Assembly (NCBI GenBank): GCA_963759175.1
Contig: CAVWXP010000010.1
Span: 1-64,000, forward strand
Length of the DNA stretch: 64,000 nt
Direction: 5' to 3'
Source of the DNA: SZUA-442 sp963759175
GTDB taxonomy: Bacteria; Actinomycetota; Acidimicrobiia; Spongiisociales; UBA5794
Shown here one piece after another: positions 43,330-51,396 of the stretch (its first letter is position 1; the number at the start of each line of letters is the position of its first letter). Both the position numbers and the translations under genes were made by a program. The notes beneath the pieces are model-generated. The model saw only the letters and a program-made list of their open reading frames with translations. It searched no databases and was not told where the DNA came from.

Positions 43330-44334
43330 ATGACCGCTGCACCAGCGAGTCAAGAGGCTGGGACTGCAAGGAAGCCGGGTCCGGTACGGATGGCCGCCGC
43401 CGTGGTGATCATCCTCATCGGGGTCGGATTCATCGCGATGACCATGATCAACAACCTGTTCGCTGTGGGCCCCGCGTTCGAGGAGATGATCGACGATTTC
43501 CGACCCGTGCTCACCGACGAGTCGCTCGAGACGGCCCGGGCTGACATCGCTGGCCTCGCGGCCGCAGGACAGGAGTTCCAGGAGGTCGTCGCACCCGCGA
43601 TGGCTGCGGCCATGGGGACGTCGGTGGAGGAGTTCGGGGCGATGGTCTCGACGAACTACCCGGACGTCGCCGTCGGCATGGCAGCCCTACCGGAGATCAC
43701 TGCGACCTTCAACGGCCTCGTCGACACCCTCGACAGCCAGCAGGAGCTGTTCGCCTCGGCTGATGCGATTCCGACCGACGACCTGCCAGCCACCACCGTC
43801 CCATGGATCATCGCCATTTCGGGCTTCCTCGCCATCGTCGTCGGCGGACTCATGTTCCTCCCAGGGCGCATCTGGCCGATCCTGGCCGTCGTGCTCGGAG
43901 GGTCCGTCGTGGCCGCATCGTTCGTGCTCAGCCTTCCCCAGAAGGCAGCCGACGCTGATGAGCTCAACGCGAACCTCAAGCCGATCTACACCCAGGAGCT
44001 GATCGATGATGCGACGACCTCGCTCGGCATCGTGTCGGCGATGGGACAACAGATGCAGGCCGAGATGCTGCCGGATCTCGCCGCACAGATGGGCATGACG
44101 CCAGAGGAACTGGGTGCGTTCATGGGCGAGAACTTCCCTGCCACCGCCGCCGCGATGCAGACGATGCCGGATTCGCTCGAGCGGTTCCAGGGATTCGTAG
44201 GCGTCTTCGCCGTGAACCTCGAGAACTACGAGACCATCCAGGACGTGTCGTTCACGCCGATCATCTGGGCCATGATCATCGGTGCCGCCATCATCGTTCT
44301 GGCAGGTGGAGCGGTGCTGGTCCTCAAGCAGTAG
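43330..44334 (+). CDS. Membrane protein with a tandem internal duplication, unknown function
   Basis: The 334-aa protein has three membrane helices (VRMAAAVVIILIGVGFIAMT, WIIAISGFLAIVVGGLMFL plus LAVVLGGSVVAASFVLSL, and a C-terminal one). Two homologous extracytoplasmic domains match: MAAAMGTSVEEFGAMVSTNYP aligns with LAAQMGMTPEELGAFMGENFP, and both are followed by AVGMAAL / AAAMQTM and an FxGxVxxL helix. ATG 43330 has GAGGAG upstream. I do not recognise the family. It follows the purine operon but has its own gap and a terminator after it. Confidence 0.7.
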   Translation: MTAAPASQEAGTARKPGPVRMAAAVVIILIGVGFIAMTMINNLFAVGPAFEEMIDDFRPVLTDESLETARADIAGLAAAGQEFQEVVAPAMAAAMGTSVEEFGAMVSTNYPDVAVGMAALPEITATFNGLVDTLDSQQELFASADAIPTDDLPATTVPWIIAISGFLAIVVGGLMFLPGRIWPILAVVLGGSVVAASFVLSLPQKAADADELNANLKPIYTQELIDDATTSLGIVSAMGQQMQAEMLPDLAAQMGMTPEELGAFMGENFPATAAAMQTMPDSLERFQGFVGVFAVNLENYETIQDVSFTPIIWAMIIGAAIIVLAGGAVLVLKQ

Positions 44335-44356
44335 GCGCCCACGGACGTCGATCGAT

Positions 44357-44390
44357 ACACGGTCCGCGGGTTTCGACCTGCGGACCGTGT
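44357..44390. terminator. Bidirectional hairpin terminator
   Basis: ACACGGTCCGC (44357-44367) pairs perfectly with GCGGACCGTGT (44380-44390). Three more inner pairs, one of them G-T, leave a TTTCGA loop. It lies between the convergent membrane-protein and deazaflavin-reductase-like genes, the expected place for a shared terminator, although no long T-run follows. Confidence 0.7.
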
Positions 44391-44405
44391 GCGCGTCGCT
44401 GCTGA

Positions 44406-44906
44406 TCAGGCGGTGTCGTCACCGGAAGGCTGGAGCACGAGGAAGCGGTCGATGCCGAACACGCGTGCATTCCGTACCTCGCGGGCCGAGAGCATCCCCT
44501 CGACGGCTCCGAGCGGAACCACCTCGGGCCGCACGACGCTGACGGTGGCACCCTCGTGGATGAGGTTCGCCGATCCGGCCGCCAACACGTTCTTCACCCA
44601 ATCCGCCGTGGTCCCGTAGGGCAGCGTCACGAGGTACCCGGCATCCGACTCGACCACGCCGATCGGCGTCCGGTACAACGCTCCCGACCTCCGACCGACG
44701 TGCTCCACGACCGATGTTCCAGATCCCGGTTCACCCGCAGTGGCCAGTGCCGAAGGGTTGACCACCGCCTTGTTCATTCGGCGGATCAACGCCAGACCGG
44801 GCTCGAACTGGGTCCGGAACGTGACGATGAACACCGCACCGACGGCCGCTGCGGCGACGGCGAGGACGCCTGCCACACCCAGCGCAGTGACCGTGATTCG
44901 GCGCAT
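44406..44906 (-). CDS. Membrane-anchored Ddn-like (DUF385) F420-dependent nitroreductase family protein
   Basis: The 166-aa protein has an N-terminal membrane helix (residues about 5-28). A split-barrel domain follows, with HVGRRSGALYRTPIGVV, GYLVTLPYGTTADWVKNVLAAG and the barrel strands after it. These motifs are characteristic of deazaflavin (F420)-dependent nitroreductase-like proteins common in actinobacteria. F420 or another flavin would be the cofactor. ATG 44906 ends 5 bp from the upstream gene's stop, so it may be transcribed with the carbamoyltransferase gene. The substrate is unknown. Confidence 0.72.
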   Translation of the reverse strand: MRRITVTALGVAGVLAVAAAAVGAVFIVTFRTQFEPGLALIRRMNKAVVNPSALATAGEPGSGTSVVEHVGRRSGALYRTPIGVVESDAGYLVTLPYGTTADWVKNVLAAGSANLIHEGATVSVVRPEVVPLGAVEGMLSAREVRNARVFGIDRFLVLQPSGDDTA

Positions 44907-44911
44907 CCGCG

Positions 44912-45886
44912 TCACATCGTCAGGGCCATGACGGCCTTCTGGGCGTGCAGTCGGTTCTCCGCCTGGTCGAACACCCGACTCCACCGACCATCGATCACCT
45001 CGTCGGCGACCTCGATGTTGCGGTCTGCCGGCAGGGGATGCATGTAGATCGCATCCTCGTCAGCCATCTCCATCCGGCGCGGATCGACGATCCAGTCCGT
45101 GTAGTTGGCGGAGATCCTCGCCGACTCCTCGAGATCCGAGGTCGTGAGCATCGAGCCCCATGCCTTCGCGTAGACGACGTCGGCTCCAGCCATTCCCTCT
45201 TCGAAGTCCTCCACGATCTCGAACGATCCGTGCGCCTTCTTGGCGTTCTCCTCGGCCTGGGCCACGATCTCTGGCATGAGTTCGAACTCAGGTGGCCGGG
45301 TAAGGCGCACGTTGGCACCGTATCGGGTCATCAGCAGGATGAGGCTCTGGGGGACACTGATCGGCTTCTGGTAGCTGGCGGCGTAGGCGTAGCTCATGTT
45401 GATCGTCAGCTTGCGGGGATCACCCTTCTGCTCGATGATCGTGAGCAGGTCGGCAAGGGCCTGGTGCGGGTGGTACCAATCGCACTGCATGTTGAGCACG
45501 GGCACCCGACTGGCCTCTGCAACGGCGCGGATGTACTCGTTGCCGATACCCCAGTCCACCTGGCGGATGGCGATACCGTCGTTGTATCGACCGAGGATCT
45601 CCCCGATCTCCTTCCAGGTGTCCCCATGGCCGATCTGGGTCGACGACGAGTCCAGGAACATCGCATGTCCCCCGAGCTGGGCCATGCCTGCCTCGAAACT
45701 GGCCCGCGTCCGGGTGCTCGAGAAGAAGAACAGCATGGCGAGCACCTTGTCCCGCAGCAACGCATGATCCTCGCCGAGTGCTCGTCGTCGCTTGAGGTCG
45801 AGTGCGACATCGATGACGGTGTCGAGTTCGTCCTTGGTCCATTCCTGGGTCGTGATCATGTCACGTCCGTGCAGGTGGGTTTGCAT
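44912..45886 (-). CDS. Ornithine-carbamoyltransferase-family protein of uncertain specificity
   Basis: The 324-aa protein has the carbamoyl-phosphate motif SSTRTRASFEAG near residue 54, SSTQIGHGDTWKEI near 84, the HPxQ-type element HPHQALADL near 140, and MHPLPADRNIEV near 285. Ornithine enzymes usually have HCLP at the last site; HPLP is found in YgeW-like and aspartate-type enzymes. Its place beside a carbamate kinase and purine genes suggests catabolic transfer of a carbamoyl group from an oxopurine-derived ureido compound to phosphate. ATG 45886 has an AGGAG five bases upstream. It is downstream of gntR in one operon. Confidence 0.72.
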   Translation of the reverse strand: MQTHLHGRDMITTQEWTKDELDTVIDVALDLKRRRALGEDHALLRDKVLAMLFFFSSTRTRASFEAGMAQLGGHAMFLDSSSTQIGHGDTWKEIGEILGRYNDGIAIRQVDWGIGNEYIRAVAEASRVPVLNMQCDWYHPHQALADLLTIIEQKGDPRKLTINMSYAYAASYQKPISVPQSLILLMTRYGANVRLTRPPEFELMPEIVAQAEENAKKAHGSFEIVEDFEEGMAGADVVYAKAWGSMLTTSDLEESARISANYTDWIVDPRRMEMADEDAIYMHPLPADRNIEVADEVIDGRWSRVFDQAENRLHAQKAVMALTM

Positions 45887-45916
45887 CACATCTCCTCTGG
45901 TGATCGTCGGACAGGG

Positions 45917-46642
45917 TCAGCTCCGCCTGCGGATCAGGCGGAATCGGAGTAGGTCATCGCGGAAGTAGGACGTGGCACGCACGATGGGTTCGTTGCTGTG
46001 GTCGAAGCCGACCTCCTCGAACGACACGGCTGGCGTCCCGACAGGCAGTCCGAGCTTTGACGCCGTTTCGGCATCGAGGGCGACAGGGACGATCTCGGAG
46101 AGGTAGTAGCTGAGCGCTCGTTCGGTGTGCCGCTCGATGAACTCGTAGATGGGGGTCGCCTCGTCGGCGGCGTAGTCACCGTCGACGAGCAGCTGGCTCG
46201 GGATGCGGTTGATGGTGAGGATGACCGGCTCGTCGTCCTCCCGGAAGATCTTCTCGATCGTCACGACCATGTCTCCGGGTCCGAGGGCGAGAGCCTCGAG
46301 GGTCACCGGGTCGGGAGCATCCACCGTTTCGCCGAGGACCGTGACCGAGGGCTCGTAGCCATGATCCTCGAGCACCTGCTCGTAGGACCAGATCTCCTCC
46401 AGACGGGACTTGATCTGGAGTCCGTGCTCGTTCACGAACGTCCCTGCACCCTGTCGCCGATAGATCGCCCCCTCCTGTTCGAGGCGGCTGAGAGCGTCAC
46501 GAACCGTGGTGCGGCTCACACCGAGGTCGCTGGCGAGCTCGGTTTCGGGCGGGATGCGCCCGTCGTCGAACGCCTCATCGGCGATGCGTTGCTTGAGATG
46601 TGCCTTCACCTGATCGGTCAGCGATGGGTTCCTCGTGATCAC
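45917..46642 (-). CDS. GntR-family (HutC/UTRA) transcriptional regulator
   Basis: The 241-aa protein (GTG 46642, preceded by GGAGGGGG) has an N-terminal winged helix (IPPETELASDLGVSRTTVRDAL, RRQGAGTFV) and a C-terminal UTRA ligand-binding domain (YEFIERHTERALSYYLSEIVPV, GTPAVSFEEVGF). The longer ORF start at 46708 lies within the candidate operator and is rejected. It is divergent from the aspartate-carbamoyltransferase-like operon, so it likely controls both directions in response to a purine-derived ligand; that ligand is not predictable. Confidence 0.82.
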   Translation of the reverse strand: MITRNPSLTDQVKAHLKQRIADEAFDDGRIPPETELASDLGVSRTTVRDALSRLEQEGAIYRRQGAGTFVNEHGLQIKSRLEEIWSYEQVLEDHGYEPSVTVLGETVDAPDPVTLEALALGPGDMVVTIEKIFREDDEPVILTINRIPSQLLVDGDYAADEATPIYEFIERHTERALSYYLSEIVPVALDAETASKLGLPVGTPAVSFEEVGFDHSNEPIVRATSYFRDDLLRFRLIRRRS

Positions 46643-46698
46643 GATGCCCCCTCCCGACGCCGGGCGATGATGTTTCTGCGTCCGGTCATCAGGTTGTA

Positions 46699-46710
46699 GT
46701 ATAGTCATAC
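46699..46710. promoter_or_regulatory. Candidate GntR/UTRA operator between divergent operons
   Basis: GTATAGTCATAC is an imperfect palindrome (GTAT / ATAC arms) in the 101-bp gap between gntR and the rightward operon. It overlaps a -10-like TATAGT (46700-46705) for the rightward gene. HutC-type regulators commonly bind GT-n-TA-n-AC cores. A Shine-Dalgarno GGAGGA (46734-46739) precedes the rightward ATG 46744. Confidence 0.45.
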
Positions 46711-46743
46711 CAATAGTCCCACACCACTCCCAGGAGGACGGAC

Positions 46744-47694
46744 ATGCGCAGCTTCGCCGGACGCGACATTCTCTCGCTCAAGGATTTCGAGAGGAACGAG
46801 TTCTTTCACCTCTTCGAGATCGCCGATCGGCTCGAGCCGATCGCTCGGGAACGTCGCAATACCGACCTGTTGAGCCACAAGATCCTCGTCACGGCGTTCT
46901 ATCAGCCCTCGACCAGGACGCGCCTCGCGCACGAGGCGGCGATGCACCGCCTCGGCGGTCACGTGACCGGCTTCTCGGATGCGAAGATGACGCGGGCCGG
47001 GGACTTCTACCAGGAGTCCATCAAGGACACCGTCCACATGCTCGAGTACTACGGCGACGTGATCGTGATGCGCCACTTCCAGCAGGGCGCCCCGCACGAG
47101 GCAGCCGAATGGTCTTCCGTACCGATCATCAACGGTGGCGACGGTTGGGGCGAACACCCCACCCAGGTGTTGACCGACCTCTACACGGTGCAGAAGGAGA
47201 TGGGCTCGGTCGACGGCAAGTCGTTCCTCGCCATCGGCGACCACCGGATGCGGACCATGCACTCGCTCGGCTACGCCCTCTCCCAGTTCGATGCCGAGAT
47301 GATCATCCTCGCTCCCGAGGAGATGTCCCCCCTCCCCGAGTTCCTCGCCGAGCTCGATGCGAAGGGCACGGCCTACCGGATCGTCGACCACGTCGACGAC
47401 GCCATCGCTGATGCCGACGTGATCTACATGGAGCCCGTCGTCCAACCGGACTACACGCAGTCGCGGCAGGAGAAGCAGGACGACTACGGCCTCACGCCGG
47501 CGAACTACCAGATCACCCAGGACGTGATGACACGCGCCAAGGGCGATGCGATCATCCTCCACTCCCTGCCCAGGATGGACGAACTGCTCCCCGAGGTGGA
47601 TCAGCTCAAGCATGCCCGGTACTGGCAGGAGGCCTACAACGGCGTCGTGATGCGGATGGCGCTCCTGTCATCGGTCCTCGGCGCCTGGGAGTAA
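46744..47694 (+). CDS. Aspartate-carbamoyltransferase-like protein with altered substrate site
   Basis: The 316-aa protein keeps the carbamoyl-phosphate residues of ATCase: PSTRTRLAHEA near residue 57, ESIKDT near 97, MRHFQQGA, EHPTQVLTDLY near 138 and IGDHRMRTMHSL near 165. The aspartate-binding region is changed: ATCase has RVQxER, here EPVVQPDYTQSR, and HPLPR is HSLPR. No pyrimidine-synthesis genes are nearby. With the carbamate kinase 3 bp downstream it probably acts in catabolism, splitting a carbamoyl compound by phosphorolysis. It is the first gene of the rightward operon. Confidence 0.75.
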   Translation: MRSFAGRDILSLKDFERNEFFHLFEIADRLEPIARERRNTDLLSHKILVTAFYQPSTRTRLAHEAAMHRLGGHVTGFSDAKMTRAGDFYQESIKDTVHMLEYYGDVIVMRHFQQGAPHEAAEWSSVPIINGGDGWGEHPTQVLTDLYTVQKEMGSVDGKSFLAIGDHRMRTMHSLGYALSQFDAEMIILAPEEMSPLPEFLAELDAKGTAYRIVDHVDDAIADADVIYMEPVVQPDYTQSRQEKQDDYGLTPANYQITQDVMTRAKGDAIILHSLPRMDELLPEVDQLKHARYWQEAYNGVVMRMALLSSVLGAWE

Positions 47695-47696
47695 CG

Positions 47697-48638
47697 ATGC
47701 CCCGACTCGTCATCGCGATCGGGGGCAACTCGCTGATCCCCGACGCCGAGCACAGCTCCGTCCAGGACCAGTATGCGGCAGCAGCCGAGACCGACGATCA
47801 CATCGCATCCCTGGTCGAGCAGGGATGGGAGGTCGCCATCTCGCACGGGAACGGGCCGCAGGTGGGTTTCATCCTGCGCCGATCGGAACTGGCGAGTAGC
47901 GAGCTCCATGAAATCCCCCTCGACTACTGCGGAGCCGACACCCAGGGAGCCATCGGCTACATGCTCCAGCAGAACCTGGTCAACGACTTCCGCCAGCGCG
48001 GCATCGACGCCTCCGTGGCCACGATCGTGACCCAGGTGGAGGTGGATCCGAACGATCCCGCCTTCGACGACGCCTCGAAGCCGATCGGTTCGTTCATGGA
48101 CGAGGAACAGGCCATGCGGCGCAGGGACAAGGAGGGCTGGATCGTCAAGGAGGATGCCGGTCGGGGATGGCGACGGGTCGTCGCCTCCCCCATGCCCATG
48201 CGGATCGTCGAACTCCCCGTCATCAAGCAACTCCTCGACGCCGGTGTGGTCACGATCGCCGTCGGCGGGGGCGGCATCCCGGTCGTGAAGGATGACAACG
48301 GCGACCTGGTCGGCATTGCCGCCGTCATCGACAAGGACCTGGCGTCGGCGCTGCTCGCAACCGAGGTCGGAGCGGACCTGCTGTTGATCTCGACCGCCGT
48401 CGAACAGGTGGCCCTGCACTACGGCACACCGGACCAGGTCTGGGTCGACCAGATGACGCTCGCGGAGTTGAAGGGCTACCTCGACGAGGGAGTCCACTTC
48501 TCCGAGGGATCGATGGCCCCGAAGATGCGTGCCGTCGTGCAATTCCTCGAGGGAGGTGGCAGGGAGGCGCTCATCACGGACCCGGCCAACCTCGAACGCG
48601 CCATGGCCGGCGAGACCGGGACCAGGATCGTTCGATGA
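47697..48638 (+). CDS. arcC: Carbamate kinase
   Basis: The 313-aa amino-acid-kinase-fold enzyme begins LVIAIGGNSLIPD and contains VAISHGNGPQVGFIL near residue 45, AVGGGGIPVV near 187, VIDKDLASALLA near 212 and EGSMAPKMRAVVQFL near 270. It converts carbamoyl phosphate plus ADP to ATP, CO2 and ammonia. Its position directly after a carbamoyltransferase and ahead of PLP enzymes corresponds to yqeA of the E. coli cluster and gives the pathway its ATP step. The stop overlaps the next ATG. Confidence 0.92.
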   Translation: MPRLVIAIGGNSLIPDAEHSSVQDQYAAAAETDDHIASLVEQGWEVAISHGNGPQVGFILRRSELASSELHEIPLDYCGADTQGAIGYMLQQNLVNDFRQRGIDASVATIVTQVEVDPNDPAFDDASKPIGSFMDEEQAMRRRDKEGWIVKEDAGRGWRRVVASPMPMRIVELPVIKQLLDAGVVTIAVGGGGIPVVKDDNGDLVGIAAVIDKDLASALLATEVGADLLLISTAVEQVALHYGTPDQVWVDQMTLAELKGYLDEGVHFSEGSMAPKMRAVVQFLEGGGREALITDPANLERAMAGETGTRIVR

Positions 48639-49906
48639 GCGATGTCGTCGGGCTCACCTGTGTCATCTGCCACACCACGTATCCCGCGGACTTCGCGGGA
48701 TACGTGTGCCCGGACCACGGCTCGGAGGGGATCCTCGACGTCGGGTACGACTACGAGCGCATCGCCGCACACACGAGCCCCGACACACTCGCTGCGAACC
48801 GGGACCGCACGATGTGGCGATATCGCTTCGTCATGCCCATCGATGACGCGACCCCGGTTCCGCCGCTGGCCGTCGGAGGCACGCCGATGTACGACGTCCC
48901 CCAGATGGCGAGGACCCTCGGAATCGGTCGCCTCCGGGTCAAGGATGAGGGACGCCAGCCGACGGCCTCGCTGAAGGATCGCGCCTCGGCGATGGGTGTC
49001 GTCAAGGCCATCGAGGCGGGGGCCGACACCATCACGACCGCCTCCACGGGCAACGCTGCCGCCGCACTCGCCGGCATCTCGGCAAGCGTCGGGATGGCGA
49101 ACGTCATCTTCGTTCCCGCATCGGCTCCCCAGGCCAAGATCGCCCAGCTCCTGGCCTTCGGATCGACGGTGGCACTCGTCGAGGGCTCATACGGGGACGC
49201 ATTCGAGCTCTGCATGGAGGCCGCACCGGTGTTCGGCTGGTACAACCGCAACACCGGCTACAACCCCTACATGACCGAGGGGAAGAAGACCGTGGGTCTC
49301 GAGATCCTCGAGGACCTCGGCTGGTCGCCGCCCGATGCGATCTTCGTCAGCGTCGGCGACGGATCGATCATCGGTGGTGTCCACAAGGCGATGAAGGACG
49401 CTGTTGCGCTGGGGTGGATCGATCGGGTGCCTCGAATCTTCGGTATCCAATCCGCAGGCAGCGACTACCTCGTCCAGGCATTCGAGACCGGCGAGGACGT
49501 CTTGACCAAACCGCCCATCGCCGCGGACACGATTGCCGACTCGATCAGCGCTGATCTCCCCCGCGACCGCGTCAAGGCGATGGCGGCGGTGGTCGACACC
49601 GGCGGCGCCTACCTGCGGGTCAGTGACGACGCCATCCTCGCATCGATACCGACGCTCGCCAGAGGTTCGGGCGTCTTCGCAGAGCCAGCCGGTGCAGCTG
49701 CGCATGCCGGCGTGGTCGAGGCCATCAGCCGCGGCCTCCTCGGACCCTCCGATGAGGTGGTCATCATCGCCACCGGCAGCGGTCTCAAGGACGTCGCTTC
49801 CGCCATGACCGCGGTCGCCGCCATCGGCACCGAACCGATGCGCATCGCGCCCGACCTCGCAGCCCTCCAATCAGCCCTCGAAGCCCGAAAGGACCACCGA
49901 CCATGA
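48635..49906 (+). CDS. Threonine-synthase-like PLP enzyme
   Basis: The 423-aa fold-type II protein has an N-terminal Cys motif (LTCVICHTTYP...YVCPDHG, three Cys, possible zinc ribbon) and PLP Lys114 in PTASLKDRASAMG. It also carries TASTGNAAAALAG, FVPASAPQAKIAQL, SVGDGSIIGG and a C-terminal GSGLKD. Threonine synthases share this fold. Here its position in the carbamate-kinase operon, coupled by ATGA overlaps on both sides, suggests a catabolic beta-elimination or beta-replacement role, possibly together with the next gene. Confidence 0.72.
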   Translation: MSDVVGLTCVICHTTYPADFAGYVCPDHGSEGILDVGYDYERIAAHTSPDTLAANRDRTMWRYRFVMPIDDATPVPPLAVGGTPMYDVPQMARTLGIGRLRVKDEGRQPTASLKDRASAMGVVKAIEAGADTITTASTGNAAAALAGISASVGMANVIFVPASAPQAKIAQLLAFGSTVALVEGSYGDAFELCMEAAPVFGWYNRNTGYNPYMTEGKKTVGLEILEDLGWSPPDAIFVSVGDGSIIGGVHKAMKDAVALGWIDRVPRIFGIQSAGSDYLVQAFETGEDVLTKPPIAADTIADSISADLPRDRVKAMAAVVDTGGAYLRVSDDAILASIPTLARGSGVFAEPAGAAAHAGVVEAISRGLLGPSDEVVIIATGSGLKDVASAMTAVAAIGTEPMRIAPDLAALQSALEARKDHRP

Positions 49907-51366
49907 TCGATCTCACCGTGCACGAGTCCGTGCTCGCCTCCGCCGTCGAGCAGGCACGGGCGCGCCAGTTCAAGATCCCGACGTTCCGCCAGATGCGCGA
50001 CCCCGACCTCATCCCTGACGATGTGAAGACGCGCCTGGGTGATGTCGGGCTGTGGGATCTCGATCCGATCAACCTGTTCCGCATCACGTGGCACAACGAC
50101 CCGACGCCCCACGGCGGTGGCTTCGGAGGCGTCAACTACCTCGAGGTGCCATCCGAGATCAGCGGCGTCGATGCCAGGATCGTGATGCTCGAGGGCAAGT
50201 GGTTCCCGACGGGGGCCCACAAGGTCGGCGCGGCATTCGGCTGTCTGGCACCCCGTCTCGTGACCGGCCAGTTCGATCCGGCGTCACAGAAGGCCGTGTG
50301 GCCATCCACGGGCAACTACTGCCGGGGCGGCGCCTACGACTCGCACCTGCTTGCGTGCGAATCGATCGCGATCCTGCCCGAGGGCATGAGCGCCGAGCGC
50401 TTCCACTGGCTCGAGAGCGTGGCCGGCGAGATCATCCGGACACCGGGCAGCGAGTCGAACGTCAAGGAGATCTTCGACAAATGCAACGAGCTCCGGGCGT
50501 CCGGAGAGGACCTCGTGATCTTCAACCAGTTCGACGAGTTCGGGAACTACCTGTGGCACTACGCCGTGACGGGGCCCGCGATGGTCGAGGTGCTCGAGCA
50601 GATCATGGGACCGAACGACCGCTTCGCCGGGGTCACCCTCACCACGGGTTCAGCGGGGACGATCGGGTCCGGTGACTACCTCAAGCAGCACTTCCCCACA
50701 TCGAAGATCGCCGCCGGTGAGGCCGTGCAATGCCCGACCATCCTGTCGAACGGTTTCGGCGAGCATCGGATCGAAGGTATCGGCGACAAGCACATCCCGT
50801 GGATCCACAACGTCCGCAACACGGACCTCGCGATCGGTATCGACGACGACGCGTCGATCGATCTGATCAGGCTCTTCAACGAGCCCGAGGGCCAGGCCTA
50901 CCTGTCCTCCCAGGGCGTCGCCCAGGACTTCATCGACAAGCTACCCCTCCTCGGGATCTCGGGCGTGGCCAACATGCTCATGGCCGTCAAGATGGCCAAG
51001 TGGTACGAGCTCACCGGCAACGATGTCATCGTCACGGTGGCAACGGACTCGATGGAGATGTACGGGTCGCGACTCGCCGAGCTCAACACCGAGCGGGGCG
51101 AGTTCACCGCCCTCGATGCCGCAGGGGCATACCACCGCCATCTCATGGGTCAGGGGATCGACCACGTCGAGGAGCTCGGCTACTACGAGCGCAAGCGGAT
51201 CCACAACCTGAAGTACTACACGTGGGTCGAGCAGCAGGGCAAGACATACGAGGAGATCCAGGCGCAGTGGTACGACCCGGGCTACTGGACGAGTATCCAG
51301 TCCATGGTGGATCCGATCGATGCCATGATCGATGCGTTCAACGAACGGATCGACGCAACCGGGTGA
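49903..51366 (+). CDS. PLP-dependent beta-family lyase/thiolase-like protein
   Basis: The 487-aa protein has PLP Lys107 in PTGAHKVGAAFG, a phosphate-binding STGNYCRGGAYDSHL near 132, AILPEGMSAERF, and TTGSAGTIGSGDYL near 250. It belongs to the tryptophan-synthase-beta fold often annotated only as PLP-dependent protein subunit beta. Related enzymes include diaminopropionate ammonia-lyase and OrtB of ornithine breakdown. In the E. coli cluster the PLP enzyme is YgeX (diaminopropionate ammonia-lyase), and this protein may fill that place. It ends the operon. Confidence 0.68.
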   Translation: MIDLTVHESVLASAVEQARARQFKIPTFRQMRDPDLIPDDVKTRLGDVGLWDLDPINLFRITWHNDPTPHGGGFGGVNYLEVPSEISGVDARIVMLEGKWFPTGAHKVGAAFGCLAPRLVTGQFDPASQKAVWPSTGNYCRGGAYDSHLLACESIAILPEGMSAERFHWLESVAGEIIRTPGSESNVKEIFDKCNELRASGEDLVIFNQFDEFGNYLWHYAVTGPAMVEVLEQIMGPNDRFAGVTLTTGSAGTIGSGDYLKQHFPTSKIAAGEAVQCPTILSNGFGEHRIEGIGDKHIPWIHNVRNTDLAIGIDDDASIDLIRLFNEPEGQAYLSSQGVAQDFIDKLPLLGISGVANMLMAVKMAKWYELTGNDVIVTVATDSMEMYGSRLAELNTERGEFTALDAAGAYHRHLMGQGIDHVEELGYYERKRIHNLKYYTWVEQQGKTYEEIQAQWYDPGYWTSIQSMVDPIDAMIDAFNERIDATG

Positions 51367-51396
51367 AGGTATCGGACGACGCGGCCGGCTGATCGA

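Noticed and set aside
45917..46708. GntR start at 46708
   Set aside because: That start would place the candidate operator inside the coding region. GTG 46642 has a strong Shine-Dalgarno and the extra N-terminal 22 residues are not family-like.
46744..47694. Biosynthetic aspartate carbamoyltransferase (pyrB)
   Set aside because: Aspartate-contact residues are changed, no pyr genes are nearby, and it is in an operon with carbamate kinase.
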